Positions 22,093 through 33,270 of a DNA stretch of 64,000 nucleotides are shown here, one piece after another. Each line of letters opens with the position of its first letter. The first letter of the stretch is position 1. This stretch comes from Paragonimus westermani (taxonomy: Eukaryota > Platyhelminthes > Trematoda > Plagiorchiida > Troglotrematidae): assembly GCA_008508345.1 (NCBI GenBank), contig QNGE01001685.1:25567-89566 (forward strand). The letters are read 5' to 3'. The notes under the pieces are model-generated. The model had not been told where the DNA came from. It did not search any database and saw nothing but the letters and a program-made list of their open reading frames with translations. A program made the position numbers and the translations under genes.

Positions 22093-25000
22093 AAACGTTT
22101 TGACCCGCATTCTCTTCATTTCTGCTCGGGTATACCATTCTGTTTTATTCGCTTGTTTTCGTAGTTGAACGAGTTGCGAATTCTCCTAGATAAGGGACAA
22201 TTTCGTCCTTAGAGTGGTTGAGTCAACAACGTATGTCGCAGTTCGATATAGCCAGTGTTCTGTCAATTCGTGATACGAAGTGACAGTAGGAAGGTTGCAC
22301 ATACTTGACTACACTGCCGGTTTGAAATCGTAGATTTTTGATGTACATTTCCCTCAGTCCTTCCCGAAAGGGAGCCGTTTGAAAACTGCGAAGATCGTCA
22401 TGTAGAACAGATATCTTCAACTCGTTCGGAAATCTACATGTTCCTTACAAAGCTGTAACTTCGTATTATGCGTCCAAGTAATCCACAGGTAAAAAGTTTT
22501 TCTTATACTGCTCTGAAGGTAAGAGTGTGATTGCGGGTGGGCAGTTAATACCCACGTAACGTATCTCTTCTCTAAGCTGAACTTTGGATAATGTGCTATA
22601 TTTAGCATGTGGCATAATCGTGTAAACTTGTGTTGTTGTAAATGAATGGTTATCACGGTTTTCTTTCGGTCCTCTGCCCTTCATTAATCCTAGCAGTAGC
22701 ATCTTGCTTCACTCGTCGCGTGTATTTAAAACGGCGGGAGTAACCATACATTGAGCAATAATCGATTGATTTTAGCGCCTCAGATCCCCACTAGGACTTT
22801 TCAGGGTATATGTTTGTCAGAGTTGAAATCGTATCTCAGCGTGCCCACCTGCTTCGATATTATCTCTAACGATGTTGGCCTAATGGCTGTTTGTATCCAC
22901 GTGTCGATTGGGCGATTCTCATGAACAAAGGTCTTGTAGCATATGTCGTTAGCCTTCCATTACCACCCCCGGCGTGGTCCGTCTGTGCGGTGGTGCTGAA
23001 GCCGTGATTTAAGGTCGGCTAATCACACGTTTATTTGTGTCCGCGCAAGCGTGTGTGAAACTATCTTGCCCATACATTGTCAGTCACATTCAGGACATGA
23101 AATCGCTTAGTTCGTATACTTGGTATTTACTGGATCCGGGTGTGGCGTTCGGACTTTGCGATGGCACGTCGTAATTAGAATCTTTCGAACTGCTCCAGGC
23201 GTCGTGGATGTGACATTGTTATCGCACTTTCATTCATTTGTGAAACACTGGTCTGACACTTCTGTGAGCATCCGTCGGCGATGTACAGGCGTTACTTCAC
23301 TCTGGGTTCTGTTGAGCTGTGCATGGAAACAGTGTTCACGCGCAGCCTTTTACACGGTCGCTGTTGCACTGAGCTCTCGAGTCACGGACGTTATCTTAAT
23401 TAGGCGAGGCAGTCCGTGTCCTCCGAAAATAAAGCGGGTTTGAGGGTAATGCGCTTGACTCGAGCCGATCATCGCAGCAGTGTAGTGGAATGTTCTGCAG
23501 AAAATACCGATAAGCACAAAACAAAGCTAGGCATAATGTCACCTCCGATTCATCACTGCGATGGTCGTTAGGGTATCGACACTTTTCAGCCGACGGTCAG
23601 TATCTTGGTGCCCAAACTGCTTTTAACTCGTTAGTCCGATCTGTCATCTGAGATTGTGTCAATCGCAGAGGAATCTATGTGAAGTATACCACTCTGACAA
23701 CCACCTCGAGCGTTTTTCGTTCCGAATGACGCTTAACAGAATAATTTGCGTTTCCGTCAGCCTTTTTGCACTGATGGTGTCGCAGAGATCCGAGTATAAC
23801 CATAAGTTTATTGACATTTTCTTAAAACACCTTCCTTTTTATTTAGATTTTCTGTGTAAATCGGCGGCTACTAATCTGCCATTCCATCAATAACCGATAA
23901 CCCAGTCCATGGTATCTTATGTAGAGCTAACAGTCAAATGTGGTAAGGACGATGATGGTAAATGAAGCGATCGGCAGTCTGAACAACAGTATTAGAAACA
24001 AGCCGATGTTGTAACAACCCCGTGTATCTTGAAAGTGCATACCAAATGGATCAGTCATCATTTAACCGATTGTCTGTATAGTGGTCGTAATAAGAACAGT
24101 GCGCTGTCATCCGCTTGTCCAATACTGTTCATTTTATTGTCTGACCAAAGCTCCACTTCGAGCTCCTCAGGAACTCCAAGTGCGTCTTTCATAATTTCTG
24201 TTCCATAGTTGGGTAGAAGGGGAGAGGTAGCAAACCGATAAAAACTATTTAAAACGGGATTCTCAGAACAAACACCAACACAAGTGTACTCTGCAATCAG
24301 AGCGTACACATAATGTGTAAGCTGGTATTTCTCTGGAACACTCCTACAGTACAGAAGGCCCTGAAGGGCGTATTGGGTAACCGATTTGAGGCGACCTGTG
24401 CTCAGCGTTTGCTGTGCACTCTCCCTCCAAACTATAGTGGGCCTGACCCCATCCTTACTGCCGCTCGATACTGCGAATCGTTTCATCAGTCCGGATAACA
24501 CCATCTTACTAGGTGGTAATTTAGGGGGCGTACCAACGTTATATAATTCCAGATGTTTAAGTCTACACATCACTTTTTAGACACGATGGCAGCACGTCGG
24601 AGACGGAGTAAAACTGCATATATACTTGCCATTTCCGTAAGCTAACTTCGTGAAGCCGCACATGGATTCAATAACTTTGTACATAACAGATGCATGTACC
24701 TTACCGATGACGGATGGTTATCACTCTCCTGTCGTTCCAGAGACTCCAACGTTCCACAAGGTCGGCGTCTTTCCGAGCTTTAGTCCACTTCGTACTCTTT
24801 CAGCCAACACCACGTAAAAGCTAGGTGCTTTTTACTCTTAAGTAGTTGTTAAGTTTTTATTTTTTGCGAAACTTTTTAATTTATGAGAGCCAACTGTGAA
24901 GTCAGTTTCAACTAGATTCGATTAGGTGGAAGAAGCAGCACACAAACGTGACAATCGCTCCATCAGCCGCACTACGAATCCACGCTGAGCTCAGAAATCT

Positions 25001-25720
25001 TACACTTGGATTGAGTCACCTACCCATCCCACTGTCTTATATTAACTTATCTAAACATCCGGAAACCTGTCATCTGCCTTTAAAACATTTAGGTCGATAA
25101 TGACTGGGGCCATAGTTCAGAAATTCTTCAGAAAATGTGTACGAAACAATAAGTGAGAAAGAAGCCTTGCCCACATAGGGACCTGCCGTCTGACATTGTA
25201 GACGAGCGTGCCATGTTTTTCACTAACAGGTACGGTTGAGTTGAGGCAGTTTCCTGACGCAGAGGCAACTTTCATTAGCTTTGTCGGTAACTCAGGCTCT
25301 TCCACCACGCGACAGACAAAGCCCGAGCTTTTTACGAGTACCCTACCTTGACCTACTATGTGAGCTGAATTAAAGACATCCCATGTGGCATCTAACAGCC
25401 CTGAGAAATTTCGTGAGATCCCACGTTTTTTCGTCAAGTATTGCCTACTACCTGAAGTGCTTTCCAGATTTCAGCCTAATAGCATTTGAGAAACCGAAAG
25501 ATTCGCATTGGCCACCAGACTCGATTCCGCCTCGTGTCGAGCAGCAGTAATGTTGTACCATCAGATCCATCCGTCGATAAATGTTCTCTGCTGTTTTCTT
25601 CCGTAGTTTTGAGCAGTCTGCAGTGGCACTGGAAATCATAAACAACTGACATCATTATTCCACCCCCATTAAGGTACGCGCCTACAACTTTCGAAACACA
25701 ATCCAGTTAGGGCCGTACGC
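22093..25720. other. No gene recognised, 3.6 kb
   Basis: Contains longer open frames on the - strand at 24058-24573 (171 codons) and 25117-25437 (106 codons). The latter has ELPTKLMKVASASGN, which faintly resembles the stretch after a retroelement protease active site, but there is no DTG or DSG motif and no neighbouring reverse transcriptase. The former is unassigned. Both are most likely chance or very old element remains. Confidence 0.4.
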
Positions 25721-25724
25721 CATT

Positions 25725-26018
25725 TGTAGAGTTCAGACGGGCTATGTCCGATCAATTACGAACAACGCAACGATTAGGCGAGAAATATATTGTCGACACG
25801 TAAAATCGACGAGAGCGAGCGAGGTGAAACGTTAGCACAGCAAAACGTCACGCGAGCAGGCACCGGAGCAGGAACGTTCGAGTGTGCGGGTGGCCTGCCG
25901 GTAACCATACTCGTTCAAACAAACGTTCAAGCGCATACAAAATGTGGGGAAAGGGAGAGAGTACAAATGCTAACTGTAACTTCAACGCAGTTAGCCATAA
26001 ACAAATAGGGTCGCTACA
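25725..26018 (-). repeat. 3' LTR of the CsRn1-like element
   Basis: It lies downstream of pol in element orientation and is bounded by TGTAG and CTACA. Left flank is CATT. It matches the right LTR throughout, and the solo LTRs at 44.7 and 50.1 kb. Confidence 0.93.
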
Positions 26019-26030
26019 GAGCTCCCCCGC
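26019..26030 (-). promoter_or_regulatory. Polypurine tract of the CsRn1-like element
   Basis: On the - strand GCGGGGGAGCTC directly precedes the TGTAG start of the 3' LTR, the position where plus-strand DNA synthesis is primed. Confidence 0.7.
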
Positions 26031-26554
26031 TAGAAGACAACGAGTGTCAACTTCGATAATGTAGGAGTTTTCCAGTTAACCGGAACCGTTGACTCGAGCA
26101 TGAATGGTCCAATTTGCTCCTGCCACACAGCTCGCGTCCACGTCCGGTGGAAAGGTGGGGGAAACAATTGAAAATGGTTTGGGGGCAAAGCTGGGCAAGT
26201 TAATAGTTGTGGGCAGAAGAGGAATTGGGAACAGACACGTTGTGGTCGGCCTATTAGGGCCGTAGCCTTGTTCACGTCCATCACAGGCGGTCTTCACCGG
26301 AATTCGAGCTTTCTAACGTCTTCTCGCAATGCACGCCCTCAGTGCCCCATGTAGATGACGGATGGTTAATTCCAGGTATCTAGAATGTACAGTGCTCATT
26401 AACTGAAAACGATAACCTCACCGGGTTTTCTGATTCCATGACGTGCGACAAAATAAGGCTTTCTTTTGCTTTTCCAAAGAAAACGTCTCGTCGACAGTCT
26501 GTTGTAGGTCAGGCCATCTACAATCAACTTGGTAAGGAAGTGTGACAACAAAAA
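26031..26554. other. Element 3' untranslated region between pol and the polypurine tract
   Basis: About 520 bases inside the CsRn1-like element. Overlapping frames of 73-84 codons occur on the - strand at 26030-26297, but I see no family resemblance. A third ORF cannot be ruled out. Confidence 0.5.
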
Positions 26555-29500
26555 TTAGATACGGCGGACGTCCACGTAATCTGCGAATCGCACTGGCCTC
26601 CGCAAATCTCGCCCGCGTCTGCTCTGGGGGCTTGGCCCCGTCGAGGCAGGCGGAGTCGCCACTGAAAGCGAATCTGTACCAACGCTAGGTAATGTACCGA
26701 CCGAAGAGGGCGTTGCTGCTTGCGAACCAGTTTCCTTATCGGGTACCTCTATAAACGCTGGCTTCAGTCTATCGATAGAGATCACCTCGCGTTTACCATT
26801 GCGTTCCAGCACGAAAGTCTTAGCATAGCGTGCGAGGACGCGAAACGGTCCGGTATACGGCGGGTGCAAAGGTCGTCTAGGAGTAACCGCACGAACCAAA
26901 ACATGAGAACAAGTTGACAGACGAGGGTGTACGTACGTTGGCGTCGTCTGTTCTCTCGGTGGATGTGGTCGGAGTCGCCTCATGTGTTGGGCTAGCCGCT
27001 CGCCGTAATCTGCGAAGTTGATAGGTCCCGTTGCGCGTGGGGCAACCAACTCGCCGGGTAAACGTAAGGAGCACCCATACACTAACTGGGCGGGGGTGGT
27101 ATGCAGGTCAGCCTTCAGCGTGTTACGGATACCTAACAAGACTAGTGGCAGAACCTCGTGCCATGAGGGGTTGTTGCTAGCGGATAGTGAACTTTTCAAC
27201 TGCCGATGAAAACGCTCAACCAACCCGTTGGCTGCCGGGTGGTAAGCTGTTGTGCGAATTCTACTACAGCCTAGTGCGTTGAGGAGTGAAGTGAAGGCTA
27301 AGTCAAAATGTGACCCGCGATCGGTAGTCACTACAGCAGGGCAACCAAACTGAGCGACCCAACGTTCTAAGAATGCTCGTGCGACGGTTTCCGACGAGCA
27401 ATTCGGAATTGGTATAGCCTCTGGCCAACGTGTAAACCTGTCTACGCATGTCAGGATGTAAGTATACCCATCCGAGGGTGGCAGGGGTCCGACCAGGTCG
27501 ACATGCACGTGATAGAAGCGTTCATCGGGGGCTGCAAAAGTTCCCACTGGGGTACGCGTGTGACGGTGGATCTTAGACCGCTGGCAGTGTATGCACGCTT
27601 TCGCCCATGTGCGGACGTCGCGATTGACGTTGCGCCAGACGAAGCGCTGCGTGACCAGTTTGACTGTTGAACGTATGCCAGGGTGAGACATGTTGTGCAA
27701 CGTATCGAAAATTCGGCGGCGGAAGGCCAATGGAATAACCGGACGAGGGATGCCTTGTGAAGTGTCACAAATAATCATACCACCGGAGGAATTCATGGGG
27801 ACTCTTTCTAACTTAAGGGAACTGGACCGGCGGAGTTGTTCTATCTCCGGGTCGTTGTCCTGTGCGGCTGCGATTGCCGTCAGATCGACTGAGCTTTCCG
27901 TCGTGCTCAGTGTAGCATTAATGCGCGAGAGAGCATCGGCGACTGGGTTCGCAGTACCTGAAATATGACGAATATTGGTCGTGAACTGAGCGACATAATC
28001 CAGATGTCTCGTCTCTCTGGGGGAATACCTGTCCGTTGTCGAGCGTAACGCATACGTTAGAGGCTTATGGTCTGTGAATACGATAAAGTCCCTGCCTTCA
28101 AGGACATGTCGAAAATGGCGGATGCCGAGGTATACCGCTAACAGCTCCTTCCCAAAAGCACTATACCGCGACTCAGTAGGTTGTAACCGTTTAGAGAAAA
28201 AGGCTAGCGGGCACCAATGGGCACCGAGTTGCTGTTGCAGAACCGCCCCTACAGCCACGTCTGATGCATCCACGCTTAGCGCCAAGGGAGCAGACGGATG
28301 GTGATGCGACAGCGATGCTATATTGGCGATGGCCCTTTTTAAATTAATGAAGGCCATTTTTGCGGCCGTTGGGAATAAGAATGAACGTGTCTTACCTCTG
28401 AGTAGGTCGGTGAGCGGTTGCATTAGACAGGCACAGTTAGGGATGAAACGACGGTAAAAATTCACTAAACCATCAAAACGGCGAAGTTGCTTGAACGATG
28501 TGGGCTCCGGGTAGTCCACTATTGCCTGTACTTTGTCGGGGAGAGGTTCTATCCCGCTCGCGGATATACTATGACCCAGGAAGGCTACGCGGGACGCTCC
28601 GAAAGAGCATTTAGCCAGGTGTATGGTAACGCCATGATGCGACAGCCGGGTGAATAATGAACGCAAGTGTACGCAATGTTCCTCCTGCGATGAGCTGGCC
28701 ACCAAGATATCATCTAAGTACGGATAAACACCGTCCAGCCCGCGACACACGTCGTGAATAAAACGTTGGAAAGTCTGAGCGGCGTTGCCCAGACCAAACG
28801 GCATGCGTAAGAATTCGAAAAGCCCGAACGGTGTTATGACTGCTGTCTTTGGGACGTCTTCTGGGGCTACAGGAATCTGATTGTAAGCGCGCACTAGGTC
28901 GATTTTTGTGAATATCTGTTTCCCTGACAGGTTTGCCGTCAAGTCCTGAATGTGGGGAATTGGATACCTATCGGGAGTGGTTGCGTTGTTCAACGCTCGA
29001 TAGTCGCCGCACGGACGCCAGTCGTTGTCAGTCTTTTTAGGCACCATGTGCAATGGCGAAGCCCACGGGCTATTGGACGGACGGATAATGCCGAGTTGGA
29101 GCATATGCTCGAATTCGGCTCGGGCAATTTTGAGCTTTTCAGGAGCTAAACGGCGTGGACGACATCGAACTGGCGGCCCTCGTGTGACAATGTGATGCGC
29201 AACGTCGGTTGTCACGGCCGGCAGTTCGTTAGCGGGGCGGATCAGTTGAGGGAATTCGGATAAAAGTTTCCCGTAAGGCTCGCAAACTAGAGGATTGGCT
29301 AGCATAGGACTGATCACAGCCGCGTGTGATGGCTTACCCTGAACGTTTAGCTTTGTCGAGGTATCGATCAGACGTGATCGACGTGCGTCGACCAGTAAAT
29401 CGAAATGTCGGAGGAAGTCGATACCAACGATAGGGAAAGGAATATCGGCCACGAGAAAAACCCAGGGAAAATCGCGTCTAAGGCCAAAGTTTAAATTCAT

Positions 29501-29632
29501 CAGTCGACGACCGAAGGTTTTAATGGGCGTACCGTTTGCAGCTCGGAGAGTAGTGCCGGATTCTGAACGCGCATCCATTACTGAATGCGGGATGACACTG
29601 ACCTCTGCCCCTGTGTCTATTAAGAATTGCAT
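26555..29632 (-). CDS. Pol polyprotein (protease, reverse transcriptase, RNase H, integrase) of CsRn1-like element
   Basis: The frame gives 1025 residues from the first Met. Aspartic protease has [11 protein letters not shown] (Asp at residue 6). Reverse transcriptase has [13 protein letters not shown] (Asp245), [17 protein letters not shown] and YLDD at 305-308. RNase H has SVDAS (Asp455), GKELLAVY (Glu496), FTDHKPL (Asp521) and VADALS (Asp566). Integrase has the zinc pair His646/His650 and Cys680/Cys683, then VDLVGPL (Asp712), TTDRGSHF (Asp771) and NGLVERF (Glu806). No stop or missing catalytic residue is seen. The frame is open upstream of the Met to about 29730, overlapping the end of gag in the -1 frame, so pol is probably made as a Gag-Pol fusion by frameshifting at 29719-29725 rather than from its own start. 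It copies and integrates the element. Confidence 0.95.
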   Translation of the reverse strand: MQFLIDTGAEVSVIPHSVMDARSESGTTLRAANGTPIKTFGRRLMNLNFGLRRDFPWVFLVADIPFPIVGIDFLRHFDLLVDARRSRLIDTSTKLNVQGKPSHAAVISPMLANPLVCEPYGKLLSEFPQLIRPANELPAVTTDVAHHIVTRGPPVRCRPRRLAPEKLKIARAEFEHMLQLGIIRPSNSPWASPLHMVPKKTDNDWRPCGDYRALNNATTPDRYPIPHIQDLTANLSGKQIFTKIDLVRAYNQIPVAPEDVPKTAVITPFGLFEFLRMPFGLGNAAQTFQRFIHDVCRGLDGVYPYLDDILVASSSQEEHCVHLRSLFTRLSHHGVTIHLAKCSFGASRVAFLGHSISASGIEPLPDKVQAIVDYPEPTSFKQLRRFDGLVNFYRRFIPNCACLMQPLTDLLRGKTRSFLFPTAAKMAFINLKRAIANIASLSHHHPSAPLALSVDASDVAVGAVLQQQLGAHWCPLAFFSKRLQPTESRYSAFGKELLAVYLGIRHFRHVLEGRDFIVFTDHKPLTYALRSTTDRYSPRETRHLDYVAQFTTNIRHISGTANPVADALSRINATLSTTESSVDLTAIAAAQDNDPEIEQLRRSSSLKLERVPMNSSGGMIICDTSQGIPRPVIPLAFRRRIFDTLHNMSHPGIRSTVKLVTQRFVWRNVNRDVRTWAKACIHCQRSKIHRHTRTPVGTFAAPDERFYHVHVDLVGPLPPSDGYTYILTCVDRFTRWPEAIPIPNCSSETVARAFLERWVAQFGCPAVVTTDRGSHFDLAFTSLLNALGCSRIRTTAYHPAANGLVERFHRQLKSSLSASNNPSWHEVLPLVLLGIRNTLKADLHTTPAQLVYGCSLRLPGELVAPRATGPINFADYGERLAQHMRRLRPHPPREQTTPTYVHPRLSTCSHVLVRAVTPRRPLHPPYTGPFRVLARYAKTFVLERNGKREVISIDRLKPAFIEVPDKETGSQAATPSSVGTLPSVGTDSLSVATPPASTGPSPQSRRGRDLRRPVRFADYVDVRRI

Positions 29633-29715
29633 TTTGGAGGTTAAATCTTTCAGAAAGAAAAGGCGACTGCTGTTTGACTGGCCTGTGGCTGTCGTCGCTA
29701 GAACACGCCGGCCTG

Positions 29716-30582
29716 CTAGTTTAAACGCTTTTTACCACGATGGCTACATGGCGATCGACATCGCCTAGCGTTTTCGCCATACGTCTCATGATACCAACAA
29801 ACACTGCCAGTTTTTAGTCCGGGCGGTGATCGGGCGCGCGTTGGAGGAAGTCTAGACGGTGACCTATTGCGCTGAATGCTGGCGCGAAGATCAGCCAGTT
29901 CACGCCGCAACTGAGCTATCTCGGCGTTTGTTTCTGAGGGGTTGTGTTCACGGCATTCCAGTGATTTCCGCAGGTTTGCTATTTCGGCGTCCTTCGTGGC
30001 CAACAAATGATCCGCCGGACTGTTCGCGTTAACTATTTGCCCAACTACTGCTGGCTGCCCTGTGCCTCGGAAACGCTCATGTATTGCGTCGGCCGAAACC
30101 GCAAGGTCGCCTAACGAACGTGAGGGTAACACGGAAAGTAGCCCCTGCGTGTACTCAGGCAATCTTTGAATCCACAACTCTTGCAAAAATGACTCAGGCA
30201 ACTGCGATTTACCTGCTACATGTCTCATCTCCCGAAGGAGAACCGACGGCTTCTTGTCCCCCAACTGTAGTCGTTGGAACAGTTGTTCCAAACGCATTTT
30301 ATCGGATGACTGTGTTTCCTTAAGAATCGTCTGCTTAGCGGACTCATAACGATCGGTCGTCGACCCCAGTAAAATATCACTAATCAGGGTTAGCATATCT
30401 CGGGGAAGACGCGGTATAAGCTGCGAGAACTTATCTGAGTCATTTGTTATGCGCCGGTTGCCGAACTCTATTTCCAACACAGCGAACCACAGCTCTGGGT
30501 CGAGATCCCCAAAAGCGGGAACAGCTAGTGTGATCAACGACACCGAAGACGAGAATTCGGACTTCACCTCCTTAGTGGCCAT
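29716..30582 (-). CDS. Gag protein of CsRn1-like element
   Basis: 288 residues beginning [12 protein letters not shown], expected to form the virus-like particle core and bind element RNA. The middle contains the block [19 protein letters not shown], then [21 protein letters not shown] and [16 protein letters not shown], also found in the decayed relative at 37.9-38.2 kb. A heptad-like stretch near 205-245 may be coiled coil. The end carries a Cys262-His265-Cys275-Cys279 knuckle ([18 protein letters not shown]), the unusual CHCC form of the CsRn1 clade instead of the retroviral CCHC. The start is the first Met after the leader; the stop TAG at 29716-29718 follows immediately on the slippery heptamer. 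Confidence 0.92.
   Translation of the reverse strand: MATKEVKSEFSSSVSLITLAVPAFGDLDPELWFAVLEIEFGNRRITNDSDKFSQLIPRLPRDMLTLISDILLGSTTDRYESAKQTILKETQSSDKMRLEQLFQRLQLGDKKPSVLLREMRHVAGKSQLPESFLQELWIQRLPEYTQGLLSVLPSRSLGDLAVSADAIHERFRGTGQPAVVGQIVNANSPADHLLATKDAEIANLRKSLECREHNPSETNAEIAQLRRELADLRASIQRNRSPSRLPPTRARSPPGLKTGSVCWYHETYGENARRCRSPCSHRGKKRLN
29719..29725 (-). promoter_or_regulatory. -1 ribosomal frameshift heptamer T TTA AAC at the gag stop
   Basis: Read on the - strand in gag phase the end of gag is CG T TTA AAC TAG. T TTA AAC is the canonical X XXY YYZ slippery heptamer and lies exactly in register, its last codon adjoining the stop. Slipping back one base changes reading to TTT AAA and then CTA GCA GGC, which is the open pol frame leading into the protease. 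I did not find a simple stable hairpin downstream by eye, although GC-rich repeats (CAGGCC, 29692-29712 region and again about 35 bases on) could pair in a more complex way. Confidence 0.85.
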
Positions 30583-30716
30583 AGCGACCGAGCGAATGGA
30601 AATGATATAAATATATATATGAACTATATATATACAATTTACGCACCCAAAAAGTGATGAGAGGATGGGAGAAAAAAAATGAACTCAGGTATACACTGAT
30701 ATATATATATATATCC
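30583..30716. repeat. Leader region with (AT)n runs
   Basis: The short leader between primer-binding site and gag contains TATATATATATATC-type runs near 30607-30633 and 30701-30715. They probably expanded after insertion and do not touch the ORFs. Confidence 0.7.
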
Positions 30717-30731
30717 TAAACGGGCTCACCA
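30717..30731 (-). promoter_or_regulatory. Primer-binding site, tRNA-Trp-like
   Basis: On the - strand, three bases (AAT) after the 5' LTR end comes TGGTGAGCCCGTTTA. TGGTGA-CCCG fits the 3' end of eukaryotic tRNA-Trp (GGGGTCACCA) with one mismatch. The decayed relative at 37576 has TGGTGAGTCCG at the same spacing, so the site is conserved between copies. Matching a real flatworm tRNA set would settle the primer. Confidence 0.65.
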
Positions 30732-30734
30732 ATT

Positions 30735-31035
30735 TGTAGAGTTCAGACGGGCTATGGTCGATCAATTACGAACAACGCAACGAGTAGACGAGAAATATAT
30801 TGTCGACACGTAAAATCGACGAGAGCGAGCGAGGAGCGAGATGAAACGTCAACACAACAAAACGTCACGCGAGCAGGCACCGGAGCAGAAACGTTCGAGT
30901 GCGCGGGTGGTCTGCCGGTAACCATACTCGTTCAAACAAACGTTTAAGAGCATACAAAATGTAGGGGAAGGGAGAGAGTACAAATGCTAACTGTTACTTC
31001 AACGCAGTTAGCCATAAACAAATAGGGTCGCTGCA
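30735..31035 (-). repeat. 5' LTR of the CsRn1-like element
   Basis: It contains the presumed promoter for the element. Bounded by TGTAG and CTGCA (the usual CTACA with one change). It has a 7-base extra AGCGAGA-type unit in an AGCG-rich stretch near 30830 relative to the other LTR. The right flank is CATT. Confidence 0.93.
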
Positions 31036-31039
31036 CATT

Positions 31040-33270
31040 GGATTGCTCTGGATTAAAGGAACCGCCATACTCCTTCGAATGCCAGCTAGGTTGGGTAACG
31101 CAACCCACACTTTTCAGCCTTTAATTGATAATCAAGCACAGCTCAAACTGTCTACATCTGTATGGATAGGATCCTGGCGCCTAGGTCTATTCAAGAGACC
31201 ACGCATCTTCATGCCTTAGAGTGACTGGTCAAACACGGCGTTGCAGCAAACTTCTCCAAGTACGGCCTACGCAAGGCCATATTGACTTTTTGGAATGCCA
31301 GGACTCAACAAAGAGAATCATACTAGTGGATAATGGCAAAACCATCTGTAAATACCCCCAACCTAATTTCGTCGTTTCAGAGCTCGGATCACAATTTACT
31401 GTGTGCATCATGTGGTCAAAGGCTAATGTCCCTCCAAGGAGAACGGGTATTTCAGTACATAGGAATTGCTTGCATTGTCTAGTGAGGTGAAGGGAACGCT
31501 CGTCGACTCAGACCTCTGTTTCCACCCCGGTGCACACGCAGCACGGTCTTACACCGTTTAGTCACTAACCCCCATCTTTCTTCGTCAAGCGTTTGAAACA
31601 GAAACCCTCAGTAGTGGTAGGCGGTGTCAGGGTACGTCCCATTCTGGAACACGCACTTTAGTTAGGCGTTTTATATGATCCTGACCGAACTATGATGAGC
31701 GCAATCGGGGTTGATCTTATCGTAAACGCCAACACACTAAAGTCATACTGAAAACGGTCCCTGAGCGCTACTTCCTTATCGGACGTGTCTGTATCACAAG
31801 TATGATACTGTCCTTTAACACGTGCTGACCGCTTCACTGGATAAAATTCAGCCATACCGCTGCTCATTTGCGCTTCAGAAACAATAGCCAGCGCTTTTTG
31901 GAGTTTTGGGCAAAATAATCAGGATGTCCAAGTGCTGGTGCCACAGATCGTGAATAACATTTCGAAGGTATCTTGCGGCTGCCTCAATTCTTCTAGGACA
32001 CGAGCATACACACGTCTCACTAACGACAACCTGGATGGTTGCGCGATTTAATCTTTACTTAAAAGCCGCTGGTGTCTCGCAAGCTAACCTTTCATTTAGA
32101 GAAGCGTTCTCAGTCCTATTGAACCTACCGAGCACAGTGGAGGAGGGTGTAGGCCTCTGTAACCGAGCTAGTTTTGGCTGTGTTCTTAGGCCACCTGAGG
32201 CACCCATAGCCTGTGCTGACACAACTCGTTTGGCGCACCGCATGCGAAAGCTTCGCTCATGCAACCGTGTGTTGTTTTCGCCTATCCGTCTTTGTGTGTC
32301 AACCGACGTGACCTCAATACATAGGTTCCCATCATGTATCCTTAAAACGCGGGAATTTCCGCCGCGACTCCAGTCGAGATTAACATTGCGTTTGCAAGCT
32401 GAATACAGTGTTCATGAAAGAATGGTCGCAGCCACAGTGCTTACGTCAAAAAGGTTTTCTCATCCAAAAGTCTGTGTGGTTGGCAGCACACCATACCTGC
32501 GACTCCAATCTCTGCCGTACGCAAACTCAGGAATCTTACCCGACTATGAATGCAACCATTATGACCGACAATCAGAAACCAGTCTCCGTGGGGAAAATTC
32601 ACAAGCTGGTGTACATTGACAACCCTCATTTGTCGAAGCGACATTCATTCCCATATGCATGTTCGTATTCAGGTTGTCTACTGTCCCAGCAAGACTGGAC
32701 GTCGACGCGGTGTGATGACGGCTTGCGCACCTCGATGAACTTCTGGGCTAAACAGGGTGGGGTGGTCACCTCACCGACAGTCACTCGTACCAGGCAGACC
32801 AATACGTAGGGGTATGACAAACCGGTCTCGTGGTCCTTCACATTTGGGACTGACAGAAGGTTGGCGTCTATTTCTGGAAAACAGTGCTAGTTCTGGTACA
32901 CTGCCACACACTCGCTGCCTTGCGGTACAGGATTTTGGGCCAAAGAAATTGGTTCTGCTGTCAAGGTTTGGGCGTTTTGGCGGTATATTAGCCCACACCC
33001 GAACATGAATAGTAACAAACTGCAACATACGTCTCGCAACATAAACTGATTCGCCCTATCTGCTGCAGACAGCAGGGTGGATAGGCGAAAGCATACTAAA
33101 GCTGACCCTTCTCCCACTCCCCGATCAAATTTGGCTCTCAGACACCTCCCGACCCCCGTTTCTGGTGACTACTCTGCAGGTCCTACAATAAATATAGCTA
33201 ATCATAGTAACAACGTGTCGGTAAGTCCCATCTCTCACCACTTAGCCTCAGGCTTCCATCGTTTCTTGCT
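31040..33270. other. No gene recognised, 2.2 kb
   Basis: The longest open frame, 32035-32619 (+, 194 codons), overlaps others on both strands (32408-32809 +, 32441-32841 -). None has a recognisable domain or exon borders. Overlap of long frames on both strands suggests local base composition rather than coding. Confidence 0.45.

Larger units (their letters stand above)
25725..31035 (-). mobile_element. Full-length Ty3/gypsy LTR retrotransposon, CsRn1-like, intact gag and pol
   Basis: A complete 5.3 kb element points to the - strand. Two direct LTRs (25725-26018 and 30735-31035) begin TGTAG and end CTACA (CTGCA in the right copy). The four bases CATT flank both sides (25721-25724 and 31036-31039), a target-site duplication. 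Internal parts in order are primer-binding site, gag, pol and polypurine tract. The gag knuckle is Cys-His-Cys-Cys rather than CCHC and the order protease, RT, RNase H, integrase is that of Ty3/gypsy. Both traits, with a tRNA-Trp-like primer site, are described for the CsRn1 clade first found in Clonorchis. By hand count the LTRs differ at about 16 of 294 aligned bases plus a 7-base indel, so the insertion is not recent although the ORFs are open. Confidence 0.93.

Noticed and set aside
24058..24573. 171-codon - strand open frame as a host gene
   Set aside because: No recognisable domain, no clear splice sites, and opposing + frames overlap it. Length alone is not enough.
25117..25437. Retroelement protease in a - strand frame (ELPTKLMKVASASGN)
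   Set aside because: The faint likeness lacks a DTG/DSG active site and any adjoining reverse transcriptase.
25725..31035. Interpreting the gypsy element as an endogenous retrovirus
   Set aside because: No envelope-like ORF with signal peptide and membrane anchor lies between pol and the 3' LTR; gag and pol features are those of a CsRn1-type retrotransposon.
32035..32619. 194-codon + strand open frame as a gene
   Set aside because: Overlapped by long frames in other phases and on the other strand, with no family resemblance; probably a composition effect.
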